Of a DNA stretch of 49,746 nt, positions 25,191-33,375 are shown one piece after another. The DNA is from Micromonospora deserti. Lineage in GTDB: Bacteria; Actinomycetota; Actinomycetes; Mycobacteriales; Micromonosporaceae. A program made the translations under genes and the position numbers. Each line of letters opens with the position of its first letter. Positions within the stretch are counted from its first letter, which is position 1. The notes under the pieces were generated by a model. It made no database searches and had not been told where the DNA came from. It worked only from the letters and a program-made list of their open reading frames with translations. The stretch lies in assembly GCF_003236335.1 (NCBI RefSeq), contig NZ_POUB01000021.1:1-49746 (forward strand), given 5' to 3'.

Positions 25191-26165
25191 TCAGGCCGCA
25201 GGTGCGAACAGCGGGATCAGCCGGTCGGGGTCGAGGTACGTGGTGATACCGATGATCGAACAGTGGGACACGTCGAGAAGGACCAGCCCGAAGGGCTCGT
25301 ATCGGCCGTCGGGGCGGGGCCGCAGCTGCCAGAACGCCGGCGAACCGTTGACTGCGGCCGGGACGAGGCGCGCGCCTGCGCAGGACGCCTCCGGGTCCAG
25401 CAGGGCCTGCCGGATCTGGTCACGGCCGCGAAGCCACCACCTGAAAGGCGGCATCGACATGGTGGCGTCCTCGTGCAGCAGTGCTACCAGCGCCGGGATG
25501 TCGTGGCGCTCGAAGGCGCCGCAGTAGCGGGTGAGCAGTTCACGTTGCGCGGGGTCGGACGGCCGGAACGGTTCGCCGGACGTGCGGTCAACCGTCTTGA
25601 GCGTGGACCTTGCCCGTTGCAAGGCACTGGTCACCGACGCGACGGTGGTGTCCAGCAGGCGTGCGACCTCCTCGGCCCGCCAGCACAGCACGTCGCGCAG
25701 GATCAGCACAGCCCTCTGCCGTGGCGGCAGGTGTTGCAGCGCGGCGACGAACGCCAGGCGGATCGTTTCGCGCTGCACGGCCAGCTCCTCCGGGTTGCCG
25801 TTCATCGGCAGCGCGCGGGCGTCCGGAATCGGCTGGACCCACGTCTGCTCCGGTGCCGGCTCGCCGATGCCCGTCCCCACGTTCGCTGCCCGGCTGAGAT
25901 CCATGGCCAGGGCCCGGCGCTGGGCGCTGCGGAGCATGTCGAGGCAGACGTTGGTGGCGATGCGGTACAACCAGGTCCGCAGCGAGGCGCGCTGCTCGTC
26001 ATAGCGGTCGAACGACCGCCAGGCGCGCACCAGCGTTTCCTGCACCGCGTCCTCGGCCTCGAAGCCGGAGCCGAGCATCCGGTAGCAGTAGCCGGTCAGT
26101 TCGGTGCGGAACGGCTCCAGCCGGGAGGCTTCGCCGGTCGGCGTCTCCACCATCGGTGTGACCAT
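25191..26165 (-). CDS. ECF sigma factor with SnoaL-like C-terminal domain (SigG/TIGR02960-like), 324 aa
   Basis: Sigma region 2: YCYRMLGSGFEAEDAVQETL and VRAWRSFDRYDEQRASLRTW, LYRIATNVCLDMLRS (about residues 22-85). Region 4: ALQHLPPRQRAVLILRDVLC, WRAEEVARLLDTTVASVTSA and LQRARSTL (about 140-190). The last 115 residues form an NTF2/SnoaL-like domain (YCGAFERHDIPALVALLHED, MPPFRWWLRGRDQIRQALLD, LDVSHCSIIGITTYLDPDRL). This architecture is the SigG-type ECF group, in which the C-terminal domain modulates activity in place of an anti-sigma factor. Start 26165 (MVTPMVETPTGEASR) has a G-rich upstream. The divergent gene at 26267 is a likely target. Confidence 0.9.
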   Translation of the reverse strand: MVTPMVETPTGEASRLEPFRTELTGYCYRMLGSGFEAEDAVQETLVRAWRSFDRYDEQRASLRTWLYRIATNVCLDMLRSAQRRALAMDLSRAANVGTGIGEPAPEQTWVQPIPDARALPMNGNPEELAVQRETIRLAFVAALQHLPPRQRAVLILRDVLCWRAEEVARLLDTTVASVTSALQRARSTLKTVDRTSGEPFRPSDPAQRELLTRYCGAFERHDIPALVALLHEDATMSMPPFRWWLRGRDQIRQALLDPEASCAGARLVPAAVNGSPAFWQLRPRPDGRYEPFGLVLLDVSHCSIIGITTYLDPDRLIPLFAPAA

Positions 26166-26266
26166 ACGCCCCCGCACACACCCCGCGGCGACCGATGAGT
26201 TTCCGGCGCTCGGCGCGTACTCCTGACGACAGCGCGCCGAGGGGCGCGCCGGACAGGAGGCAGGCA

Positions 26267-26890
26267 ATGGTTGGCGATCCAATTCGGGCTGCGGTGGTGG
26301 CGGAGCGTGGCGAGCAGGCAGACCTGCTCGCCACCCTGCGACCGGAACAGTGGGACGCCCCCACGCTGTGTGAGGGCTGGCGGGTGCGTGAGGTCGTCGC
26401 TCACACGACGATGCCCTTCCGGACCACGGCCGGACGGATGGTGCTGGATCTGGCGAGGGCCCGCGGGAACGTCAACCGCATGGCCGATCGGTCCGCCCGC
26501 CGCGACGCGGCCAGGTTGCCGGCCGACGAGCTGCTCGCGTCGCTGCGGGACAACGTCGCGCACCCGTGGACCCCTCCTGGCGGAGGGGCCCACGGGGCGC
26601 TCTCGCACGACGTCATCCACGGACTCGACATCACGGTCGGCCTCGACCTGGACCGCCGAGTTCCGCCAGAACGGGTCGCGATGGTACTGGCCGGGATGCG
26701 GCCGAGAAACATCGCGTTCTTCCGAACGGACCTGACCGGGGTCGCGTTGCGGGCGACCGACCTTGACTGGACCTACGGCACGGGGCAGCCGGTCCGCGGC
26801 CTCGCCCAGGATCTGCTACTCGTCCTCTGCGGCCGCCGCCTGCCGCCAGGAAAACTCGACGGCGAGGCCGCGGCCCGCTTCTCCCGGTAG
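26267..26890 (+). CDS. Maleylpyruvate-isomerase-family (mycothiol-dependent type, DinB-like) protein, 207 aa
   Basis: The ATG at 26267 follows GGAGGCAGGCA. The sequence fits the MDMPI N-terminal four-helix fold: AERGEQADLLATLRPEQWDA, PTLCEGWRVREVVAHTTMPF, ALSHDVIHGLDITVGLDLDR and a C-terminal GTGQPVRGLAQDLLLVLCGR. His residues in VVAHT and SHDVIH match the metal ligands of the DinB/MDMPI superfamily. Such proteins use mycothiol, the thiol of actinomycetes, though substrates are usually unknown. It is divergent from the SigG-like factor gene (101 bp apart), so the pair is probably co-regulated. Confidence 0.87.
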   Translation: MVGDPIRAAVVAERGEQADLLATLRPEQWDAPTLCEGWRVREVVAHTTMPFRTTAGRMVLDLARARGNVNRMADRSARRDAARLPADELLASLRDNVAHPWTPPGGGAHGALSHDVIHGLDITVGLDLDRRVPPERVAMVLAGMRPRNIAFFRTDLTGVALRATDLDWTYGTGQPVRGLAQDLLLVLCGRRLPPGKLDGEAAARFSR

Positions 26891-27052
26891 CCGGCGACGG
26901 CCGCCGCCGCTGGACTTGCCGGCCGGCGCTCCTGGATCTCGGCCAGCGCCGTCATACCCGCCACGTGTCGTCGGGCAGGGCTCGCTCCGCCGGCACCCGC
27001 CCGGAACAAGCTCCGCAACTTCCGGTCCTCTTCGGGCCCGCCGGACGGATCG

Positions 27053-27385
27053 TCAGTGCCGACGCCAGGCCAGGGCGCCGACCGCGGCTCCGGTCAGGCC
27101 GGCGGCGGTGACCAGGCGGTGGCGGGACGGCCATGCCTGCGGACTGCGGCCGTGCGACCGGCCGGTGAAGCTGCCCCTCGCCCCGTAGTCCTCGCCGCCC
27201 GGTCCGTCCACCGGCTGCCACAGGTTCGCCGGCCGGTCCGGGTCGGCCGGTTGGTCGGTTTGCTGCGAGCCGTACGCGGTCCGGGCCAGGTACCGGTCAA
27301 GCAGTCCCGGGGCGACCCGGTTCTCTGCCGTCAGCATCCCGCCCCAGACCACCCGCACGACCGCACTGGCCAGCCGCACCGGCAC
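27053..27385 (-). pseudogene. C-terminal remnant of an SDR-family oxidoreductase
   Basis: The frame encodes only the tail of a known SDR group: ENRVAPGLLDRYLARTAYGS, QQTDQPADPDRPANLWQPVD and DYGARGSFTGRSHGRSPQAW, then a hydrophobic C-terminus (AAGLTGAAVGALAWRRH). The Rossmann NAD-binding part and the YxxxK catalytic site are absent; full members are about 330 residues. A well-placed ribosome binding site and ATG near 27403 (MNSATGG) is out of frame with it. It is a truncated, dead gene next to the intact operon that ends at 27438. Confidence 0.75.
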
Positions 27386-27437
27386 CCCCGGTTGCCGAGT
27401 TCATCGCGCCCTCCCTCTTCCGGACGGCGGCACCGCC

Positions 27438-28517
27438 TCAGCCCACCCGGTACGCCTCGGCCTCGACGGCCCGCAGTTCCAGCCCGTTGCCGGGTCGGTC
27501 GAGCGGCACGGGTGCGGCGCCCCCGGTCGCCGGCATGGCGCCGTCGAACAGCATCGACTCGATCCGGACGTGGTCGTGGAACCACTCGATGTGCCGCAGG
27601 TTCGGCACCGCGGCGGCGACCGGCAGGTGCTGGTGCGGCGCGCAGTGCGCCGACACCTCCAGCCCCGCTGCCGCGGCCACCGCCGCCGCCCGGAGGAACT
27701 CGCTGATTCCGCCGCACCGAGTCACGTCGATCTGAAGGCAGTCGACGTACGGGGCCATGCGGTGGAAGTAGTCGAGGTCGTAGCCGTACTCCCCGGCCGT
27801 CACGTCGGGCAGCACCTGGTCACGAACCAGTCCGAGCCCGACCAGATCGTCGGAGCTGACCGGTTCCTCGTACCAGCGCACGTCGAGGTCGGCGGCGGCC
27901 CGCGCCACCCGGATCGCCTGCTTGCGCTGGTAGGCCCCGTTGGCGTCGACATACAACTCGGCGCCGTCGCCGATGGTGCGCCGGGCGTCGGCCATCCGGG
28001 CGAGGTCGCGCCCCACGTCGGCCCCCCAGGACTCACCAATCTTGATCTTCACCCGGGGGATACCCTCGTCGTGCACCCAGCCGGACAACTGCCGGCGCTG
28101 GCGCTCGGCGTCGTAGGTGGTGAATCCGCCGCTGCCGTACACCGGGACCTGTCGGCGGGCGGTGCCGAGCAGCCGGGCCAGCGGCAGGCCGTGCCGGCGG
28201 GCCTTGAGGTCCCAGACCGCGCAGTCCGCGGCGGAGAGCGCCAGCCCGGCAACCCCCGGGCGCCCGGCGTTACGCAGCCGGTGCTGCATGGCCGCCCAGA
28301 TGCACGGCACGTCGTCCGGATCAAGATCGCCGACCTCCGGGGCGAGCAGTTCCGTCAGGACCGAGACCGCCGCCGCCGGCCCGTAGGTCCATCCGATGCC
28401 CACATGCCCGTCGGCCTCCGCCCGGACGAGCACCATCGTGGTGCTGGTCCAGGCGAGCGTGCCGTCGCCTTCCGGCGCGTCGGTCGGCACCCGATACGCG
28501 GTGGCGGTCAGCCGCAT
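27438..28517 (-). CDS. Enolase-superfamily dehydratase (mandelate racemase/muconate lactonizing type), 359 aa
   Basis: The capping domain is followed by a barrel with the expected catalytic residues: the KxK pair in PRVKIKIGESW (about residue 160), the first metal ligand in LYVDANGAYQRKQ (about 190), the second in RWYEEPVSSDD (about 215), the third in TAGEYGYD (about 240), LQIDVTRCGGISEFL (about 260) and the His motif in VSAHCAPHQHLPVAAAVPN (about 290-305). These fit the MR subgroup, which dehydrates or racemises sugar acids. The ATG at 28517 overlaps the end of the FAD/Fe-S gene by 10 bp. As the third gene of the operon it probably supplies a 2-oxo acid to its partners. Exact substrate unknown. 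Confidence 0.9.
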   Translation of the reverse strand: MRLTATAYRVPTDAPEGDGTLAWTSTTMVLVRAEADGHVGIGWTYGPAAAVSVLTELLAPEVGDLDPDDVPCIWAAMQHRLRNAGRPGVAGLALSAADCAVWDLKARRHGLPLARLLGTARRQVPVYGSGGFTTYDAERQRRQLSGWVHDEGIPRVKIKIGESWGADVGRDLARMADARRTIGDGAELYVDANGAYQRKQAIRVARAAADLDVRWYEEPVSSDDLVGLGLVRDQVLPDVTAGEYGYDLDYFHRMAPYVDCLQIDVTRCGGISEFLRAAAVAAAAGLEVSAHCAPHQHLPVAAAVPNLRHIEWFHDHVRIESMLFDGAMPATGGAAPVPLDRPGNGLELRAVEAEAYRVG

Positions 28518-31500
28518 CGCCGGTCGCGGCCCTTCCGGCCGGCCCATGCGGCGAGCGCGGCCACCGTGCCGATCGCGGCCAGGCCGGCCGCGCCGGTGGC
28601 GAGCAGCCGCGCGGCCCGGGGCGGCCGGGCCGGCCGCTCCGCCCACCAGCGCTCCGGCCGGGTCGGCACCTCGTTGCCGTGGAGGCCGGCGCGGAGCAGC
28701 TCGGCGAGGTGCATCGCCTCCCGGCCGCCCGACGCGCTCTGCTCGACCTGCGTACGGCAGCTGAAGCCGTCGGCGAGAATGACGTCGGCGTCGTCGGCGT
28801 CACGTACGGCCGGCAGCAGGACCCGTTCGGCGCAGGCCTCGGAGACCTCGTAGTGCCCCTTCTCGAAGCCGAAGTTGCCGGCCAGGCCGCAGCAGCCGGA
28901 GTCGAGGAAGTCGGCCCGCACCCCGGCGGCGTCGAGCACCGCCTGGTCGGCGGCGGTGCCGAGGATCGCATGGTGGTGGCAGTGCGTCTGGACCAGGGCG
29001 TGCGCCGGCAGCGCCGGCGGCTGCCAGCCCGGACTGTGGTCGTGCAGCAGCTCCGCCAGGGTGACCGTCTGCTCCCGCAGCCGGGTGACGTCATCGTCGG
29101 CCGGGAACAGCTCGTGCGCGTCGCTGCGGAACACCGCCGTGCAGCTCGGCTCCAGCCCCACGATCCGGGTGCCGGCGCGCACGTGCGGTCGCAGCACCTC
29201 CACCGTCCGCCGCAACACCGCCTTCGCGATGCCGAGCTGTCCGGTCGAGATCCAGGTCAGCCCGCAGCACACCGCCTGTTCCGGTACCCGTACCCGCCAG
29301 CCGGCCGCTTCCAGCACCTCCACCGCCGCTCGGGCGACGCCGGGGTGGAAGCGGTTGGTGAAGGTGTCCGGCCAGAGCAGCACCTCACCGCGCGAACCGT
29401 CGCCAGCGGGGGTCCGCCCGGTGAACCAGCGTTGGAAGGTCTCGGTGGCGAAGACGGGGATGTCCCGGCGCTGGTCGATCCCGCCGGCCAGCTTGGCGAG
29501 CCGACTGAGCCCCGGCGCGTGGCTGAGCGCGTTCACCACCCGGGGCGCGAGGCCGGCCGCCGCCGCCCAGACCGGCAGCCAGCCCATGGCGTAGTGCGGC
29601 ACCGGACGCAGGCGCCCGCGGTAGTGGTGGGAGAGGAACTCGGCCTTGTAGGTGGCCATGTCGACGTTGACCGGGCAGTCGGCCTTGCAGCCCTTGCAGG
29701 CGAGGCAGAGGTCGAGCGCGTCGCGGACCGCGTGCGAGCGCCAGCCGTCGTCGACGGTACCGCCCCGGGCGGCACCGTCGAGCATCTCGAACAGCAGCCG
29801 CGCCCGCCCCCGGGTGGAATGCTCCTCCTCCCGGGTGACCATGTATGACGGGCACATCACGCCGCCGTGGTGGCGGCGGCACTTGCCGACCCCGACGCAA
29901 CGCAGCACCGCCTTGCCGAAGCTGCCGCTGTCGTCCGGGTAGGCGAAGACGGTGTCGACGTCGCCGTGGTTGTAGTCGACACCGAGACGCAGCTGCCGGT
30001 CCAGCGGGTGCGGCGGCATCACCTTGCCGGGGTTCATCCGGTCGTCCGGGTCGAAGATCGCCTTGACCTGGCCGAACGCCCGCACCAGCCGGTCGCCGTA
30101 CATCTTCGGCAGCAGTTCGCCGCGGGCCTGCCCGTCGCCGTGCTCGCCGGAGAACGAGCCGCCGTAGGCGGCGACGAGATCGGCGGCGCGTTCGAGGAAG
30201 GACCGGAACTGCCGTACGCCGTCGGCGGTGCGCAGCCGGAACGGGATCCGGGTGTGGATGCAGCCCTGGCCGAAGTGCCCGTAGAGCGAGACCTGTTCGA
30301 AGCCGTACTCCTGGTAGAGCCTCTGCAGATCGCGCAGGTAGTCGCCCAGCCGGTCGGGGGCGACGGCCGAGTCCTCCCAACCGGGCCAGGTGTCCTGCGC
30401 GTGGGGCACGTGGGCGGTGGCGCCGAGTGCGGAGCTCCGTACCTCCCACATGCGCTGCTCGTCGGCGGGGTCGGCGAATTTCTGCACGGTCGGTCCGCCG
30501 TCGCGGCACACGGCGGCGAGCAGGCGGTCGGCGGCCGCCTGGGCGTCCTCGTTGGTGTCGCCGCCGAGCTGGACCATCAGCCAGGCGCCGCCCCCGGGCA
30601 GCTCGTGCAGGACCCGGGGATGGAGGCTCTTGCGCCGTTCGAAGCTGATCAGCTTGTCGTCCAAGCCCTCCAGCGCGATCGGCTGGTGCTCCAGGATCCT
30701 CGGGACGTCGTCGCCGGCGGCGGCGATGTCGGGGTAACGGAGGAAGACCAGGGACGCCGCCTTGACCATGGGCACCAGGCGCAGCCGGGCGCGCAGGATG
30801 GTGACCAGGGTTCCCTCGGAGCCGACCAGGGCCTGGGCGAGGTGGAAGTTCTTCTCCGGCAGCAGGCTGTCGAGGTTGTAGCCGGAGACCCGCCGAGGGA
30901 TCTTGGGATACCGGGTGCGGAGATCACCCAGGTACTCATCGCGAAGTGCCCGCAGCTGCCGGTAGATCTCCGCCTGCCGCCCGCCCCGGCGCTGGATCTC
31001 CGCGTACTCCTCGTCGCTGGTCTCGCCCACCCACATCCGGGTGCCGTCATAGAGCAGCACGTCCAGTTCCACGACGTTGTCCACCACCTTGCCGGTGCGC
31101 TGTGCCGTGGACCCGCACGAGTTGTTGCCGAGCATCCCGCCCAGGGTGCAGTGGTTGTGGGTGGCCGGACGGGGGCCGTACTCAAGGCCGGTCGGCGCGA
31201 GCTGCTCGTTGAGCGAGTCGAGCACGATGCCGGGCTCGACGAGGCAGGTCCGAGCCTCCGGGTCGACCTCCAGCAACCGGTGGCAGTACTTCGACCAGTC
31301 CAGCACCACCGCGGTGTTGGTGCACTCGCCGGCCAGGCTGGTGCCGCCGCCTCGAGACACCAGCGGCGCCCGGTGGCGGCGGCAGACGGCGACCGCGGCC
31401 ACCGCTGCCTCCACCGTGCGGGGTAGGACCACGCCGAGCGGCACCTGCCGGTAGTTGGAGGCATCCGTCGAGTACGCGCCGCGGGAGCCGGCGTCGAAGC

Positions 31501-31612
31501 GGACCTCCCCGTCGACCTCCGCCCGCAGGTCGGCGGCGAGGGCGGCCAGATCGATGTCGCCGACCGGCCCGGGCGGCCGCAGGACGGGCTCGGGCAGCAG
31601 GACACCGCTCAC
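28508..31612 (-). CDS. FAD-linked and Fe-S D-2-hydroxyacid dehydrogenase (D-lactate dehydrogenase type), 1034 aa
   Basis: One chain carries the whole electron path. Residues 45-200 are the FAD-binding PCMH domain (PLVSRGGGTSLAGE, THNHCTLGGMLGNNSCG); 210-530 the FAD-oxidase C domain, with SGYNLDSLLPEK, LVGSEGTLVTI and SFSGEHGDGQARGELL, a flavin-linked lactate/glycolate oxidase hallmark. Two 4Fe-4S motifs follow: CVGVGKCRRHHGGVMCPSYM (572-591) and CLACKGCKADCPVNVDM (636-652). Two CCG-type modules are near AVCCGLTWIS (about 780) and DSGCCGLAGNFG (about 905). A hydrophobic helix close to the C-terminus (about 1002-1024) is unusual and would anchor it to the membrane. It overlaps both operon neighbours (GTGA start). 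It should oxidise D-lactate, glycolate or a D-2-hydroxyacid, passing electrons to quinone. Confidence 0.92.
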   Translation of the reverse strand: MSGVLLPEPVLRPPGPVGDIDLAALAADLRAEVDGEVRFDAGSRGAYSTDASNYRQVPLGVVLPRTVEAAVAAVAVCRRHRAPLVSRGGGTSLAGECTNTAVVLDWSKYCHRLLEVDPEARTCLVEPGIVLDSLNEQLAPTGLEYGPRPATHNHCTLGGMLGNNSCGSTAQRTGKVVDNVVELDVLLYDGTRMWVGETSDEEYAEIQRRGGRQAEIYRQLRALRDEYLGDLRTRYPKIPRRVSGYNLDSLLPEKNFHLAQALVGSEGTLVTILRARLRLVPMVKAASLVFLRYPDIAAAGDDVPRILEHQPIALEGLDDKLISFERRKSLHPRVLHELPGGGAWLMVQLGGDTNEDAQAAADRLLAAVCRDGGPTVQKFADPADEQRMWEVRSSALGATAHVPHAQDTWPGWEDSAVAPDRLGDYLRDLQRLYQEYGFEQVSLYGHFGQGCIHTRIPFRLRTADGVRQFRSFLERAADLVAAYGGSFSGEHGDGQARGELLPKMYGDRLVRAFGQVKAIFDPDDRMNPGKVMPPHPLDRQLRLGVDYNHGDVDTVFAYPDDSGSFGKAVLRCVGVGKCRRHHGGVMCPSYMVTREEEHSTRGRARLLFEMLDGAARGGTVDDGWRSHAVRDALDLCLACKGCKADCPVNVDMATYKAEFLSHHYRGRLRPVPHYAMGWLPVWAAAAGLAPRVVNALSHAPGLSRLAKLAGGIDQRRDIPVFATETFQRWFTGRTPAGDGSRGEVLLWPDTFTNRFHPGVARAAVEVLEAAGWRVRVPEQAVCCGLTWISTGQLGIAKAVLRRTVEVLRPHVRAGTRIVGLEPSCTAVFRSDAHELFPADDDVTRLREQTVTLAELLHDHSPGWQPPALPAHALVQTHCHHHAILGTAADQAVLDAAGVRADFLDSGCCGLAGNFGFEKGHYEVSEACAERVLLPAVRDADDADVILADGFSCRTQVEQSASGGREAMHLAELLRAGLHGNEVPTRPERWWAERPARPPRAARLLATGAAGLAAIGTVAALAAWAGRKGRDRRCG

Positions 31613-33375
31613 GAGCGCATTTCGTTGATCTTGTCGCGGGCCACCGAGGTGACCGTGGCGACCTTGTGCGGCTGGCCGCGCAGGAAGGCCTCGGTGAAGT
31701 GCTTCGCCTGCTCGTACCGGACCTTACCGGGCATCGGCGGCTCGTTCGGGTTGACGTCACAGTCCACCAGCGCGGGTCCGGGATGGGCCAGCGCCTCCCG
31801 GATCGCACCGGGTAGCGCTTTCGGGTCGGTGACCTTGGCCCCGTAGCCGCCGCAGGCACGTGCCCAGGCGGCAAAATCGGCCTCCGGCTGGCGGTGCCGC
31901 ACGGCGTACTCCGGGTAGCCGAGGATGATCTGCTCCCAGAGGATCTCGCCGTAGGCGTTGTTGTTGTTGATGATCACCTTGACCGGCAGCTCGTGCCGCA
32001 CGGCGGTGAGGAACTCAGCCATCAGCATGGCGAACCCGCCGTCCCCGACGAACGCGATGACCTGCCGGCCGGGGTACGCGTGCTGCATGGCGATCGCGTA
32101 CGGCAACCCGGGCGCCATCGTCGCGAGGTTGCCGGACAGGTAGAACTCCCGCCCGCCACGGATGGTCCAGTGCCGGGCCGCCCAGGTGGCGATGGTGCCG
32201 GAGTCGCAGGTCAGAATGGCGTCCGAGGTGGCCGCCTCGTCCACGCAGCTGATCAGGTACTGCGGGGCGATGGGGTCGCGGCTCGGGTCCTGCAACGCGA
32301 CCATGGCGGAACGCCACGCGTCGCGCTCCGCCTGGTACTTGCTGAGGAACGACCGGTCCGTGCGGGTCTGGAGCATCGGTAGCAACTGCTGCAACGCCAG
32401 CCGGGCGTCGGCGGCGACCGCCGCCTCCACCGGCAGTCGCATGCCGATCAGGCTGGCGTCCAGGTCGATCTGGACCACCTTCGCCTGACCCGGCGATGGC
32501 AGGTACTTCCCGTACGGGAAGGAGGTGCCGACCATCAGCAACGTGTCGCACTCCTCCATCAGCTCCTCGCTCGGCTTCGTGCCGAGCAGGCCCAGGCCGC
32601 CGGTGGTGAGCGGATGGTCGTCCGGCACCACCAGCTTGCCGGGCAACGTCTTGACGATGGGGCTGGCCAGCGCGTCGGCTACGGCGAGCACCTCGTCCCG
32701 GGCGCCGCGCGCCCCGACGCCGACCAGCATGGCGACCTTCTTCCCCGCGTTCAGCACCTCCGCCGCACGGGCCAGCTCGGCCTGCGACGCCGGCACCGGG
32801 GGCTGCGACAGCACGGGACTGCTCATCGGCGGCTTACCCGGGCTGACGTGCCGGTAGGGGTCCTCGCTGACCGCAGCCACCTGCACGTCGTTCGGGAAGG
32901 TCAGGTGCGCGACGGTTCGCTTGGCCAGAGCGTTGCGGATGGCGATGTCGACCACTCCCGGCATCTGCTGCGGGTTGGTCACCATCAGGTTGTACGCCGC
33001 CACGTCCTGGTAGAGCAGCGGGGTCTGCACCTCCTGCTGGTAGTACGAGCCGAGGACCGAGGTCTCCTGCATGCCGGTGATGGCCAGCACCGGCACGCGG
33101 TCGAGCTTGGCGTCGTACAGCCCGTTGAGCAGGTGGATGGCGCCCGGCCCGGACGTCGCGGCGCATACCCCGAGGCGGCCGGTGGCCTTCGCGTAGCCGG
33201 TGGCCATGAAGGCCGCCGCCTCCTCGTGGTGCACCAGTACGAACCTCAGCTTCTCGCGCTGCCGCCGGAAGCCCTCCATCAAGCCGTTGATGCCGTCGCC
33301 GGGCAGGCCGAAGATGGTGTCCACCCCCCACTCCAGCAACCGTCGGGCCAGGCTCTCGCCAACAATTTCCTGCAC
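31609..33375 (-). CDS. ThDP-dependent pyruvate oxidase / quinone-dependent pyruvate dehydrogenase-type enzyme, 588 aa
   Basis: The three domains of the acetolactate synthase/pyruvate oxidase group are present. The N-terminal PYR domain has the catalytic Glu in VLVHHEEAAAFMATGYAKAT (about residue 52). The central FAD/Rossmann-like domain has VAMLVGVGARGARDEVLAVA (about 217). The C-terminal PP domain has the ThDP motif GDGGFAMLMAEF ending in NNNNAYG (about 440-470), very close to PoxB-type enzymes. The GTG at 33375 follows AGGAGG. As the first gene of the operon it would oxidise pyruvate to acetate and CO2 with quinone as acceptor, downstream of the D-lactate-type dehydrogenase. Length is a little above E. 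coli PoxB (572). Confidence 0.88.
   Translation of the reverse strand: MQEIVGESLARRLLEWGVDTIFGLPGDGINGLMEGFRRQREKLRFVLVHHEEAAAFMATGYAKATGRLGVCAATSGPGAIHLLNGLYDAKLDRVPVLAITGMQETSVLGSYYQQEVQTPLLYQDVAAYNLMVTNPQQMPGVVDIAIRNALAKRTVAHLTFPNDVQVAAVSEDPYRHVSPGKPPMSSPVLSQPPVPASQAELARAAEVLNAGKKVAMLVGVGARGARDEVLAVADALASPIVKTLPGKLVVPDDHPLTTGGLGLLGTKPSEELMEECDTLLMVGTSFPYGKYLPSPGQAKVVQIDLDASLIGMRLPVEAAVAADARLALQQLLPMLQTRTDRSFLSKYQAERDAWRSAMVALQDPSRDPIAPQYLISCVDEAATSDAILTCDSGTIATWAARHWTIRGGREFYLSGNLATMAPGLPYAIAMQHAYPGRQVIAFVGDGGFAMLMAEFLTAVRHELPVKVIINNNNAYGEILWEQIILGYPEYAVRHRQPEADFAAWARACGGYGAKVTDPKALPGAIREALAHPGPALVDCDVNPNEPPMPGKVRYEQAKHFTEAFLRGQPHKVATVTSVARDKINEMRS

Noticed and set aside
27570..28853. A 427-codon plus-strand frame opposite the enolase-superfamily gene
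   Set aside because: Antisense shadow of a gene whose catalytic residues are all visible.
29867..31426. A 519-codon plus-strand frame opposite the FAD/Fe-S dehydrogenase
   Set aside because: It mirrors the codon structure of the real gene and has no recognisable domain.
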